From Phaeosaccion multiseriatum (taxonomy: Eukaryota; Ochrophyta, other classes), in contig OZ218959.1 in assembly GCA_965112735.1 (NCBI GenBank), forward strand, positions 930,001 through 994,000: DNA of 64,000 nucleotides. Reading direction: 5' to 3'. Under the pieces are notes generated by a model that did no database searches, was not told the origin of the DNA, and was given only the letters and a program-made list of their open reading frames with translations. Shown here one piece after another: positions 41,183 through 52,649 of this stretch (position 1 is the first letter of the stretch; each line of letters begins with the position of its first letter). The position numbers were made by a program, and so were the translations under genes.

Positions 41183-43976
41183 CCTCCGAGCCGAGGCGGT
41201 GGAGAAGGTTTGTAGCCCAGCGAAGTGTGTCCCCTCCTGAGTGGCCCTTGAAGCGGAGGGAGGGCCCGCCCATGAGGCCGCGAGGCGCCAGAAGGATGCT
41301 CACGTCGCTGCTGGAGTGTGACTGGTGCTCGGGCCCGCTGCTGTGGAGCGCAGAGCCATCGGCCGCACTGTCATTGGCGTTGGCCTGGTCTGAGCCCTCA
41401 GTATCAGACACCTCTCCTCCTCGTGCAGCTGCCCTCGCTGTCTCCACAACAAGTTGGCCGCACACGCCCCCCTCAGCCTTCAGCTTCAGAGGGGCCATCG
41501 TGCTGTCAGAGATGGCATTGAACAAATCAAGAGAGGGGGTGAGGAGTGAGGAGTGGCGAACAGCGACCGATTGCACTTACTGCTCAAGTCAATTAAAATA
41601 AATCTATCCATCAATCCTCGTACCTGCCCGACTCTCCGACGTAGAACGTGTCTCCGCTCTCCGGCAAACACACCCACCGCCTCTTCCAGCTCGTTAGGGA
41701 GGGCAAGGCGCCGCTCGTGGTGCTGCTCGTGCTGCTGCCAATGCCGTCCAGCGAGAGGCCAAACGTGTCCATTGCAGGCTTCACCGCTGCCCTTCCCTCG
41801 CAACTCCCCACGAGTCCTTCGCCGAAGAATGCATCCTCGCAGGCCACTTCACTGCTGCTGCCGATATGGGTACTGCTGTCACCGCCGATACTTGTGCCGT
41901 TGATGAGATGAAGGGCCCTCGGGAAGACGAGGCGCCTCTTTGCCCCGCTGCGGCTGCGCGTGGCCAAGGTCACGATGACATCCACAGAGGCCACAGAGGC
42001 ATCAGACGCGCTGCTGCTGCCGCTGCCCGAGTCGCTGAAGAAGGGAGGCAGCGCAAAGGAGGCGTAGGCAAAGCCCTTGACGCTCCTCCCGAGGCTCTGC
42101 AGCTGCAGCACCTCAACCTCCGTACCTTGCCCCTCACCCCTGCCCACGCAAACACGCTCCACTCTCTCTCCATCTCTATCTACACCTCCCACACACAGCT
42201 GAATCAGAGGCCCGCTGGAGCGCGCGTGTGCAGCCGCTGCTGATTGCACTGGGGGGGGGGGGGGCACCGCCATATTGGGCACCAGACAGAGCGCGGGCGC
42301 CAGGCGCTCCACCATCCTACTGCTACTGCTCCGCCGCTTCCTTCCGTTCCCTTCGCCGCGCCTGCCCGCCGTCAGATGGCCTCCCCTCTCTCCCGATGCC
42401 GTGGCAGGTGCTGTTGCAGGGCCTTGCACGGAAGATCCCTCCCCCTCCCTCCCCCTCTCTGCGGCCGCCGCTTTAGATCGGTTGATGATGGCCATGAGCA
42501 CCTCCCTGCGACGCACGCACGCACAAGACGCACCAACATAAGACCTGTAAGTGCCAAACCAAGTACATACCCGTAGTGCACGTGTACAGACATACATACC
42601 CCCCCACTCATACAGACACCCATTCATTCCTAGCGCCCCTTCCCCTTCACCGACCACCTCACGCACCTCTCCGACGGACGCTCTCTCTCGCGCTCCTCCC
42701 GCTCCTCCTCTCCCCCCCCCCCCTCCTCCTCCTCCTGCTGCTGCTGCCTCTTGGCGCTCTCGAGAAAGGCCCTGTGCTGGCGCAGCGTCTTGCCCCCGTA
42801 CTGCACCTCTGCGGAGGCCTCCACTGCGGCACTCCATTCCCTTGCGTAGTGTAAGCGCCCCTCCTCGGACATGGTCCTAGACCCGCTCAAGCCGTCGTTC
42901 CCTTCACTCTTCACCCCCTCCTCTCCGTCCCCCCCATCCTTCTCTAGTGCCACTTGCAGACCTCTCCTCCTCGCCCCCGCCTCCTCTGCCCTCTCGACCT
43001 CCCTCTCTGCGCTCTGTCGGGCCCACCGCTCCTTCTCCTCCAGTCTCTGCAGGAAGGCTCTCCGCTGGGCCTCACTCATTGCGAGGGCCCTTTGCTCGGC
43101 TTGTTGACGCTTTTGCTCGCGCCTCTCCCTCAGCTCCTCCCCAGTCACAGCAAGCCCAACCCCAAGCAAGGGGCCACTCGCACGTAGAGAAGGGCCGCTA
43201 AAGTCTTCCCACTCGTCCCTTTCCTCACCACCTTCCTCTCCTCTTCCTCCTCCTCCTTCCTCTCCTCCTCCTTGTTCTTCTTCTTCTTCTTCTTCTTCTC
43301 TTCCTCCTCCTCCTCCTTCTCCTCCTCGTTCCCCTTCCTCCGACACTGCGCCTGCCCTGACGACGCTGTCCTCCGAGGACTCCAAAGATGCGTCGCTGTC
43401 CTCCCTCGCCTCCCATAGCTCCTCCTCTTCTTCCTCTTCCTCTTCCTCCTCATGCGGTGTATCCACGGCGCCGCCAGCCCTGCCAGGCCCGTGCCCCTCC
43501 GTCCCTCCTTCTCCTGCTCCTCCGCCTGCCCCTGCCATACCCGACCCGTCTGACGTCACTACCGAAGTCGGCGTCCCCCCGGCGGAGGCGGCACTGAGAG
43601 TCGGGTCCTGCTCAAGCATCTGCTCAAGCAGTACCCACTCCCCGCTCCCTTCACGCTGCTCCGCCCCGCTGTCTTGAGCATTACCGTGTTCACAATCACC
43701 ACCACCACCACCACCACCACCATCATCATCGTGGTGGTCATTCGCGGCATGAGGTCCCTGTATCTGCTCGTCCTGCTGCTCGGAGCCATCAATCCCCTCT
43801 GATGCCGGGAGTCCGAGAAAGGCGAGCAGCGAGCCCTTCCTTGGCATGTGGGCGGGTGACTGCTGCTCCCGACCTTCATCTTCACTCTCCCCCTCACTGC
43901 TGTCCAGCCCCATGCCCATGCCGCTCTCGCCCTCCGTGTCCGAGCTTTCTCTCTCCTCCCCCTCCTCCCCCTCTAC
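41097..43976 (-). CDS. acidic protein with C-terminal PH-like domain; first exon not found
   Basis: Three exons in phase: 43976-42667, 42505-41624 and 41502-41097, 865 codons from the acceptor at 43977; the first in-frame ATG is at 43919. The N-terminal about 300 residues are Glu/Gly/Ser-rich, coded by CTC/TCC tracts. A coiled coil (EELRERREQKRQQAEQRALA, EAQRRAFLQRLEEKERWARQ) follows. After a middle part of no known family, the end resembles a PH domain split by an intron: TSWKRRWVCLPESGDTFYVG, then APLKLKAEGG and RFKGHSGGDTLRWATNLLHR. A Gln run closes the protein. A (GT)n repeat sits in the intron just before the first exon given. The true 5' exon may lie between 43977 and 44190 or the start may be inside. 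Confidence 0.7.
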
Positions 43977-44080
43977 CTGTAGGCCATGCACACACACACA
44001 CACACACACCACATACGGTGAGTCACAGCCAATGCCAATCGGTCCACTTTTGGGGGAGGGACGGACCGGCCAGCCTGGCA

Positions 44081-44119
<39 letters not shown>

Positions 44120-44190
44120 CATTTCATAGTGCCGTGTACCTTTGTTACACTGCACAGGTACAACTTCACTTCACTGCCACTTGACTTGTG

Positions 44191-44587
44191 TCAGCGCCCA
44201 CGCTTTGCCTTGCTTGCCTTTCTCTGCCGCTCTTCCTCCTTCTCTGCGTCCGTCTTCAAGCCGAGCATGGACATGAGAGAGCTCGTCCCCGTCCGGCTGG
44301 CGCTCTTGGTAGCAGACGACGTCTCCTCGCTGCTCGGACCAGGCGTGGACTGTCCCTTGTCCTTGTCCTTGTCCTTCTCGGCGGTGCCTGTCATTCTGTC
44401 CCACCAACTCCCCCGCCGCCCCCCCGTGCCAGCCCCCCCCTCTGTGGTGTTCGAATCTGCACCGCCGCTCGTCCCCTTGGCTGGCGTTTTTAGACTCTCT
44501 TGGGCTGCTGCTGCTGGCGCTGCCACTGCTGCTTGCGCCGGAGGGGCGGGAGCTTGCTTCGAGGCCTTCACATGGGCCGCTGCTGGC

Positions 44588-44629
<42 letters not shown>

Positions 44630-45729
44630 TGGGCCGGAGGGGCGGAAGCTTCCTTCTTCAAAGGTTGCTCCACAGCATCCGTGCTGCCGCTGCTAGCAAT
44701 TGAGGACGAAGAGCTGCTTTTCCCTTCTCGAGCCGTCCATCTCGACGCCACGCTTCCGCTACTCGTGCTCCTCGCGGCGCTGGGCACGGCGGGTGGAGCA
44801 GCAGCAGAGGATGAGGCAGACTCGAACACCGAGGCCATATCGCGCACAGAGCGGGGCCGGGGTTGGGCCGCAAGAGGCGTGGGGGCCGAGGCAGGGGGGG
44901 GCACATCGGCCCCCGCAGTTGCTGCTACTGCTGCTGGTGCTGCTCCGTCACTCGCAGTCCTCACAGGCACTCCTTTGAAGGAAGGGGGCCGAGCAGCAGC
45001 GGTGGAAGCGTTCCATCTAGACGCCACCCCCCCCCCTACACTCTGTTTCTGGTTCACCGGTACTGCTGCTGAGGCTGGGGCCGGCGCTGACTTTACGCCT
45101 TGTCTCGCCGGTGCCGGCACCGGTGTTGTGGCCGACTTCGCTGGACCCCCTCTCGCAGGGGCGGGTGCCGAAGCGGGAGCAGCTGCAGCACCACCGGGCA
45201 GCACAAGCCTGGCTCGGAGGTCGGGAGGGAGGAACTCGGCGAGGTACTCATTGACTCTGTCCTCCCTCTGCGCCTTGAGGAGGCCCGATAGGTCCTAAGT
45301 ACAGGGCATTAAGGGAACAATACAGAGAAGGTGAAAAGACCATTCCAACACAGAAATTGTGAGTGTTTGCCTGAGTTATTGCTCAGCACGTCCAAGACAA
45401 GCCAGAGCACGTCCAAGACAAGCCAGAGCAGAGACATGAGGGAGGGAGAAAAAAGACGGAAAAAAATTCCCAAGCCGAGTGAGCGGTGGCAAGGCGCAAA
45501 GGAAAGCCGCCCCCCCCCCCGGATAGCCACGTAGAGAAGAAGGACAGAGGGGGAGAAAGCTCCTTGCCATCCAGGGAGCGTCGCCTCGGCTGCTACCTAC
45601 TCACACCTCCTCAACCGCTTTCCCGGCCTCTCCCCGTCCTTCTCAAGCGTCTCTTACCTTCTTCTTGCGCTCGTTCAGCACTCTGCCCAGCGCCCGCTGC
45701 ACCTCTGCGGGGTCGTTCTTCTTCGCCAT
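44191..45729 (-). CDS. Ala/Pro/Ser-rich protein of unknown function
   Basis: Two exons, 45729-45658 and 45294-44191, phase 0, 391 residues. The conserved-looking part is the start: MAKKNDPAEVQRALGRVL, NERKKKDLSGLLKAQRED and VNEYLAEFLPPDLRARL, a charged helical stretch. The rest is low complexity with a repeated short motif S-V/G-V-A-S-R-W (two copies, GVASRWNAST and SVASRWTAREG) plus GSWWDRMTGTAEKDKDKDK, and a pure Ala run coded by a CTG tract (44590-44630). No family recognised. It ends about 215 bp upstream of the acidic PH gene on the same strand, and a fusion of the two was considered but no in-phase splice was seen. Confidence 0.7.
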
Positions 45730-46082
45730 GACCCACCCTCTTCGCTCACTCACGCAGAGCGAGTAGGAGGAGGCGCAGGGGGGGCAGGATGAGCGAGAAA
45801 AGGCAAAATTACAACACCCCCCCCCCTCCTCTCCCCCTTCTTCCTTCGGGAGGCAAGCGGTTTAAGTTACGGAAGGTTCTTGGTGTGACTTCGTCGTGGG
45901 TAGACGCTCTATGGCTCGTTAGTCCCCCTGTTGTAGGTGGGGGAAGGGATGGAAATGGGGCGTTCAAGCGAGCACAGTTGGAGTTCCAATTTCCGGCTCC
46001 CTCCTTAACATATCGGCCGTCTCACACAGGAAAGAGAGAGATCAAAGAGGGAAAAAAAGGAAACATCAGGGAGGGGAGCAAC
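45730..46082. promoter_or_regulatory. divergent promoter region, unknown gene / ferredoxin
   Basis: 353 bp between divergent starts; holds a run of C (45821-45831) and an A/G-rich leader just before the ferredoxin ATG. No defined site. Confidence 0.5.
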
Positions 46083-47244
46083 ATGTTCGCATCTGCCGCG
46101 AGGGTGGCAGGGAGGGGGGCGGTGAGGAGATGCACAGCGATGGCGCCCCCAGCAGCCGTGAGAAGAATGTCGTCATTAGAAGAGGCTACGGTGAAAGTTA
46201 CCTTCATTAATATTGCGGTAAGAGGGGGAGCGGGGCAGAGACGGTCTCTGAGAAAGATATGCTCGTGGTGCTGCTCTTGCAAGACACCTGAGGGGTTGGG
46301 AGAAGGCAGGCAACAAAGCAAACGAGGGCGGATCCTCTTCCCTCTTCCCCTCTTCCCTCCTCCCTCTCTCTCCGCCCCCTCTCTCTTGGCACTGCACGGC
46401 CCCCTGTGCTCCTGCTGTGCTGTTGACTGTCTCTCTGACTCGCGGCGCCACTTGGCACGTGCACTGCCTGATCTGACGTCGTCGTGCCGTTCATCCTCCA
46501 ACAGGGAGAGCGCAAGACTGTCAGGGGCTTCCCAGGACAGAGCGTGCTGGAGGTTGCGAAACAAAACAAGGTGCGCTGGAAGAGCGAGGCGGCTCTTCTA
46601 TATCTCTGCTTCTGTCTTTGATCTCCCTCGCGGCGTCTGGCGCCGTACGCAATTTCTTTCTTACGTACTGGCGAACGTCCCTCGTTCGGCACCCCCTTTG
46701 CTGCTGCTGCTGCTGCTTTTTGTGCTGCCGCCAAACACGCCCCATGCCTGTCCATCCGATGGTCCGACTGTCCTTCCATCGTCCGTGCAACGCTCAATTC
46801 AGATCGACATTGACGGCATGTGCCGAGGAGGGGGCGACCACTCCAAAGTGCGCCGCTCAGAGAATTGGGAGGAGCACCAGTACGGATTCGGGCCCGCCTG
46901 CTACGACTGCCACGTGCTCATCCCCAGGGACTGGTCGGACAAGGTGAGCGCGGCGGGGTAGGCAGGCTGTGATACATGGGGCGGTGTGCATCTTCCTGCC
47001 CCCTTGGCCCCCTCGCCTGTCTCTCACACACATGCACAATGTCTCTCTCTCTTTTCTCGCAACCTCGCCCCCTCAGGTGGGCAAGGCGGGGCAGGTGGAG
47101 ACGGACATAATGAAGGTGTACCTGGACGAGCTGTACTCCCCAAGGGCCAGCCGCTTATGCTGCCAGATAGAGGTCACCAAGGATCTGGATGGGCTCACGG
47201 TCTTTGTACCCGATAACCCGCCCTCCATGGCCGGCTCAGCATAG
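46083..47244 (+). CDS. mitochondrial-type [2Fe-2S] ferredoxin with displaced cysteine
   Basis: Four exons: 46083-46217, 46505-46570, 46803-46943 and 47077-47244, phase 0, 169 residues. Residues 1-30 are Arg/Ala-rich without acids, a mitochondrial presequence. The beta-grasp start is clear (VKVTFINIAGERKTVRGFPG, SVLEVAKQNK). Possible cluster ligands are C74, C100, C103 and C142 or C143 (RLCCQIEVTKDLDGLTVFVP). In adrenodoxin-type ferredoxins the first two cysteines are five residues apart; here 25 residues separate them. The C-terminal half resembles the ferredoxin-like subunit bridging mitochondrial complex I in plants (C1-FDX), which also has an altered cysteine pattern. Either a [2Fe-2S] electron carrier with a loop insertion or a structural complex I subunit is possible. 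Confidence 0.85.
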
Positions 47245-47960
47245 AGGAAGGGGAGCTTCGGAGGGGAGGGGCGAGGGAGAGGAGTGACTCCTGCCCTGCC
47301 GGAAGGGAAGAGGGCAGCGCAGCCATTGGACATTTGCGAAGTGCCAATGCCTGCTTCTGATAGGAAGAAAGCGGTGTGTGTGTGCTTGTGCTTGGAAAGT
47401 GTCGAGTTTAGTCGCAGTGGGAGCGGAGCAAGGAGGAGGAGGGTACGAGCAGCACGCGAGGAGAGGAGAGGAGAGGAGGAGGAGGGGCGGTGTGACAGGA
47501 GCGCCTGACGGGGGGAGGATGATGATTGTAACGTCGAATTCATAGCTTACTTACTACTGACTTGCTACTCGTAAACCATCTTGTTGACTCACTCCCCAAT
47601 GGAGATGTTTCCCATCGCTCAAGACATCGCGTCTCGCGCTACCGCCCCTAACAGTAAAGAGGGTAAGCCACTATCAGTTGTCCCCCCCGTCAGAGAGGCT
47701 CAGGCGCGTCAGCATCGCCCTCATTGAGCCAATCGAAGGCGACTCTCTCCACATCACTGCCCGGGAGTCTGTGTCTGAAGCCCGCACCTTCATTCACCCT
47801 TGCTTTGGTTGCAAGATGGTGCATGGTGCACCTTGTTGGGTATCTGCCGTATGCCTGCACCACCCATCTTTGCCAAGCTTTCAGCCCCCACCTGGGTCGG
47901 TGTATTTATATTCCCTTATGCAGAATTGTGTTCGACGAGCGACGACAGAGAGCCCGTGGT
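47245..47960. other. intergenic region, no supported gene
   Basis: About 715 bp downstream of the ferredoxin. GAGGAGAG-type purine runs (47455-47490). A short open frame from an ATG near 47600 ends in a possible donor after about 20 codons (MEMFPIAQDIASRATAPN), but no downstream exon could be joined, so it is not called. Confidence 0.5.
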
Positions 47961-48252
47961 CGACCCCTGACACGCTATCCGCTATCACCGGCGCCAGCCG
48001 GCGCCGCACTATCCGCTATCGCGGGCGCCAGCCGGCCTTGGTAGGGTCGAGGGGGGGGGTTGTGACGGCGTGCTATCCGCTGTCGCCGGCGCCAGCCGAT
48101 CCGCTATCCGCTATCGGCCGGTGGCCGATAGCGCGCTATCGGGGGCGGGGGGGGGCGATAGCGCGCTATCGCGAATGTGGGCGATCATGCATAGCGCGTC
48201 AGGGGGAACTTTATTGACTTAATAGGAATCACCTAAGAAACTGAAAGTGTGA

Positions 48253-48286
<34 letters not shown>

Positions 48287-48634
48287 GTGTCGCTGTGTCT
48301 CCGGGGCCCTCGAGGGGCCGGTTACTCCCCCTCTAGGGCGGGGAGGGGGAGTGCGGGACCGGCTCCGCGGTTGAGCCGACCCAGGAAGGCGCGCTCCCGC
48401 TCCGAGAGCCACATCTGGTGGCTGCAGCTGACGAGGCGGCGTAGTCGTGTCAGGACGTGGCCCTTGGTGGTGGAGGAGCCCGTGCGGCCAGTGCGGGTGA
48501 CCACGTGCTCGGCGAGTGCGTGCAGGAGCGATTGCGCCTGTGCGCCGAGTCGGCCGTGGGTCTCGATGGCGAAGGTGGAGAGGCGAACACGCTCTCGGTC
48601 GTAGGTGCCCCTGTAGCTAGCGCGTCAGGGGTCG
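47961..48634. mobile_element. retroelement or foldback remnant (copy 2)
   Basis: The left end CGACCCCTGACACGCTA (47961-47977) is repeated inverted at the right end (48618-48634, 16 of 17 bases). A third partial copy, TAGCGCGTCAGGGG, lies inside at 48192-48205 and is a perfect 14-bp direct repeat of 48618-48631. Between these direct repeats the minus strand carries a reverse-transcriptase-like C-terminus, a (CA)n stretch and the 40-bp block shared with 9138-9177. GGCGCCAGCCGG palindromes and GCTATCCGCTATC repeats fill 47970-48160; similar palindromes occur near copy 1. Confidence 0.7.
48322..48624 (-). pseudogene. C-terminal fragment of a non-LTR retrotransposon protein
   Basis: On the minus strand the frame is open from an in-frame TGA at 48627 to a TAA at 48322. 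It reads YDRERVRLSTFAIETHGRLG, then AQAQSLLHALAEHVV and SERERAFLGRLN. The pattern E-T-H/Y-G-x-L-G-x-x-A near the C-terminus, followed by a small helical tail, is common at the end of non-LTR reverse transcriptases in algal genomes. The catalytic part is absent, so this is a 5'-truncated relic. Copy 1 keeps the same last 20 or so codons and stop. Confidence 0.5.
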
Positions 48635-48751
48635 GAAGGTGGTCACAGTTGGCTTCAACAGTTGGTGCTCTGCAGGCTCTCCTCCCTTTAGTGCTTTATC
48701 CTTGGATGCTGTGGGGATAACAAAGCGCCTTGTGCTGCAAGTGGGTATAGC

Positions 48752-51271
48752 ATGATGCCCTTGGCGAGACGCTTCCTCAAGAGGCCAAGATCTGTGGGCA
48801 GCGGCAGCTTTGCGATCAGTGCGGGCCGGATTGCTGTGCCTCGCTCTCCATTCTCGTCCTCCCCTCCTCCTTCTCTCCTCGCTGCCTTTCCCTTCAAGAG
48901 GGAAAGTACCAATAGACATGAACCCAAGCAAGTAGAAGAAACAGCTGCAGTGGTAGTAGCACCAGGATGCAGCATGAGCAGGCGGTTCATCAGCTCCAAC
49001 GCCGCTTCCGATTACGAAGGGGGGAGGGGCGGCAGCAGTCACAGTAGCAGCAGTAGCAACAGTAGCAGCAGCGCCAGCACCCGCACCCGCACCAGCACCA
49101 GCACCAGTAGTACGAGGAAACACACGAAAGCAAGAGAAGGGGTCGTGTACGGCAGTACCATCACCCCCGTGTTCGAGTGCGCTGAGGATACCCACGACCT
49201 CATCGACCTTCTGCTGCGCGACATTGGACCGGGCCCAAGCAAGCGGCGGGGTGAGCTCGGCATGGCCTTCTTCGACCTCGACGAGACGCTGGTCATGAGA
49301 GACACAAGCCTCATCGACGGCCTGCACAGCACCACGTACGTGTCTCCAGTGGTGCTGTGAGGTGCAATGTGACGTGCCGGTGTGAGGCGCCAGGGTGGCG
49401 GTGACGTCTCAGTGTGCGCTGTCGTCTGTGTCAGGACCTGACTTGAAACGATGTCCTTCCGTACTCATGTCTTTCCGTAACTTCTTCCTCCTCTAATCTC
49501 TCCCCTCTCCTCTCCCCTCCTCTCCCCTTCTCTCCCTCCCCTTCTCTGCCGCCTTCTCTCTCCCTTACTCTCTCCCCCCTTCCCCTTCCTCGTCCTCCAC
49601 GACACACATAGGTCCATCTTCGCATCTGTGGGTCGCTTCGTGCCCAAGCATATCATGGCCCTTGTCCTCACTGAGGCCACTAAAGACTATTACCAAGCCC
49701 CCCTTCGCCTCGTGGACCCCTTACTTGCCCGCGTGATCCGCTCGCTCAAGCTACAGGGGAACCTTGTGTACGGGCTCACCTCCAACCCCCTCGACGCACA
49801 CGCCCACGCCATCGTACAGACCCTAAAGCGCTATCAAATCAGGTGCGGTGTGGTGGGAGGGAGGAAGGGAGGGAGGGGGGCAGGGAGGGAGGGAGGGAGG
49901 GAGGGATTGGAAATTGAACTGGGCATTTGATATTCGGTCCGGGAGGAGAATTGAGGAGCTCGACTTGAGCGGGAACTGGCGCGGGGATCCATGCTGCTGT
50001 ATCACCAACTGCAGCAGCTGCATCACATCACCGGCTGTTGCTGCATCCCTCAGTAAATGTGGCTGCTTCCCCTCCCCCTTGCGTACTCGCCTCCTCTCAT
50101 CGTCTCTCTCCGCTCCTCTCCACCCCCACCTCCTCACCCCTCTTCTCTCTCCGGCGCTCGCCCTCCTCTCCATGCGCTCTGTCTCGACCGCGGCGTGTGT
50201 CGTTCGTCATTTGTCTTGTGATGCGCCGATCTAAATGGGATGATTGGATGAACTGGATGCGGTGAATGGGATGGACACACACGCGCACACACACACACAC
50301 ACACACACAGGTTCTCTGTACCCTTGGTGAAGGGCGAGCTGCCGAGGTGCGGTGCGCTGGTGATGGACCATCCAATCACACACGGTATCGTGTTCACTGA
50401 CAACTTCCAAAAGCACCCGTGCGACAAGGGGGAGGTCATCGCGGAGTTCGTCGCACAGACCATCGCCAAACTCGAGGAGGAGGAGGAGGAGGAGGAGGAG
50501 GAGGAGGAGGAGGAGGAGGAGGAGGAGGAGGAGGAGGAGGGGGAGGAGGAGCAGGAGGAGGAGGAGGAGGAGGAGGAGGAGGAGGAGAAGGAGGAGGAGG
50601 AGGAGGAGGAGGAGGAGGCTTTCCGAGGCGAGGAGGCGGCTGAGGCTGCTGTCCCAGGGGGAGCGGTCCCCGGGGAGGGATGGCGAGAAACATTGGAGGC
50701 AGGGCGAGAGGTGCAGCGCGGGCGCAAGGAAGAACGCGCAGACGGCAAGGAATGTACGGAACAAGAAAAGGAAGACAAGGAAGCAGAGGTTAGAAGGGCC
50801 AATCGCAATAGGAGCATCCGCATCTGCCTCGTGGACAACACCCTGCTCAAGTGCGAGAAGGCACTGGCGAGCTTCTACATCCTCGTCAACGAACAGGAGC
50901 ACGCGGCGGCCCAGACAGTGGCGGGCAGGGGCAAGGCGCACCACTGCAAGGGGATGGTGACAGGGGTCACCATCATCAACTACACCGAGGCAGACAACGC
51001 CGTAGACGAGCTCAGCTGCTGTAAACAGCTGAGTGACATATTCAGGCGCCTGCAAGTGAGTGAACAGAGGGCAGGGGCAGGGAGGGGCGGCGGGAGGAAC
51101 GGGGAAGGGTGACCTGCGCGCTCTGGCCCCTGCTTACAGAGAGAGAATTCACGGGACGGCTCAGCCCCGGAGCAGACGGCTCACTCACGGCTCACTCACG
51201 GCTCATTCACGCCTCACTCATGGCTCATCTCTACTGCGTGTCTGAACGCCACATTTGTCCCTCCCTTCCGT

Positions 51272-51316
<45 letters not shown>

Positions 51317-51467
51317 GCGTGTGCGTGTTGCGTGTGTGTGCGCACAGGGCCGCGGTGTGGTGGGCATCGAGGAGGACTGGCTCAACCCCCTCGCGCTTCT
51401 GAACCGCAGCCGTGACACTCTCTCGCCACCCCTCTCCGCACCCTTGACAAGGCTTGACAAGGCTTGA
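48752..51467 (+). CDS. HAD-like (DUF2608-type) protein with long Glu insertion
   Basis: Four exons: 48752-49335, 49612-49842, 50311-51055 and 51348-51467, in phase, 559 residues. The haloacid dehalogenase motif I is FFDLDETL, with nucleophile D175 and acid/base D177. Motif II is likely GLTSNP (exon 2), motif IV RICLVDN (exon 3). The surrounding pattern (TPVFE...DLIDLLL, CLVDNTLLKCEKA, GIEEDWLNPLALL) fits the DUF2608 branch, whose substrate is unknown. The N-terminal about 130 residues are Ser/Arg/Thr-rich and could start with an organelle presequence (MMPLARRFLKRPRSVG). Exon 3 is interrupted by about 50 consecutive Glu codons (50475-50620), inside the HAD core. The last bases repeat AAGGCTTGAC four times over the stop. 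Confidence 0.82.
49999..50008 (-). repeat. exact copy of dispersed core TTGGTGATAC, intronic
   Basis: Seen on the + strand as GTATCACCAA, preceded by GCTGCT and followed by CTGCAGCAG, inside intron 2 of the HAD gene. A degenerate second copy follows at 50020-50040. Confidence 0.85.
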
Positions 51468-52649
51468 CAAGGCTTGACAAGGGGAGTCCCTTCTGTCCTT
51501 AGTTTGACCTTTTATTCCAAGAGCGAGCAATCAGTCTCCATTACATCCTTGTGAAGAAAGAGAGCAACAAGGGGGGTACCACCCACTTACCCACCCACCC
51601 ACCCACCCACTCCGCTCATCAGAGAGAGGGGTGCTCATTGGGGCGATCAAGGGCGGAGACGCCCATCGGTATGGAGGGTCAGGAGGGGGAGAAGAAGGCA
51701 TGCAATGCCTCCATCGAAAGATAAATACGTGGCTTCAATTTCGTACACTTACGGTATGCCGCGCCCAGGGCCAGCGCTTCACTCCACACGAGCAGACTGG
51801 ACTTACCATATTCTTCCTTGCTGATCCCCTTTCCCCCTTGACTTGCTGGTGCTAGTACACTTGCCATAGACTTGCTATTGCTAGTAGTACCTTATAGACT
51901 TGCTATTGCTAGTACACATGTACACATACCCCCCCCCTCCTCCCGCCCACATGCTTGCCTCCAACCCTTGACACCAAGCTCGATAAGGAAGTTGGTGCGG
52001 ATTTGACAAGCACGACAAGAACGACAAAACTGACAGATGCAATGCAATGCAATGCAATCCTGGTAACAAAAAAAAGGACGACAAATGTCCCGACCTTGGT
52101 TACTCACCCTCCGCCTTGCTCCCCTCCGAAGCAACGGAGGCACACGACACCCTCCAAGAGCCCCGAGTGCCCCCCTGCCCCCCTCCCCTGAGTCTGATAT
52201 ACCTCTCTCGTGTCTCCACTCTCCTCTCCTCTCCTCTCCTCTCCCCCACCTACCCACCCACCCATACACAGGCCGCTCCTCTCTCCTCTCTCCTCTCTGC
52301 CCTTTCGAGCGGGAGAGGAGAGGAGAGGAGGGGGAAGGCGAGTGCTGGAAGGAAAGAATGGGTCCTTACTGCATGGCACGCACGCACGCACGCACCGCCT
52401 GCCATCTACTGCCATCCGTTGTTGCCCGGCCCATCCCCATGCCCCCCCACTGCTCTTCCACCAGGGCAGGGCCCCATGCGTCCTCCCATCATGACTCCAC
52501 TCACTCACTCACTCACTCACTCACTCACTCACTCACTCACTCATCACTCACTCACTCACTCACTCACTTATTCCAGCCAAGCCAATCCATGCCAACCAAT
52601 CAATCACTGCATCCTTTCCCCCCTTCTTCCCTCCCGATCGCCGCTCCGC
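51468..52649. other. convergent intergenic region with short tandem repeats
   Basis: About 1.2 kb between two stop codons. GACTTGCTATTGCTAGTA-like units repeat at 51838-51915, AATGC units at 52037-52056, and ACTC units at 52497-52570. No gene or RNA is supported. Confidence 0.65.

Noticed and set aside
40970-41215. 81-codon plus-strand frame as a gene
   Set aside because: Its second half is an Ala run antisense to the Gln run of the minus-strand PH gene, and no start signal or family was recognised.
43977-44191. Fusion of the Ala/Pro/Ser-rich gene with the acidic PH gene
   Set aside because: No donor near the first gene's stop gives an in-phase join to the acceptor at 43977, and the stop is clean.
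47600-47665. Short ATG exon ending in a GTAAGC donor
   Set aside because: No downstream exon continues it; it is close to the repeat element and could be chance.
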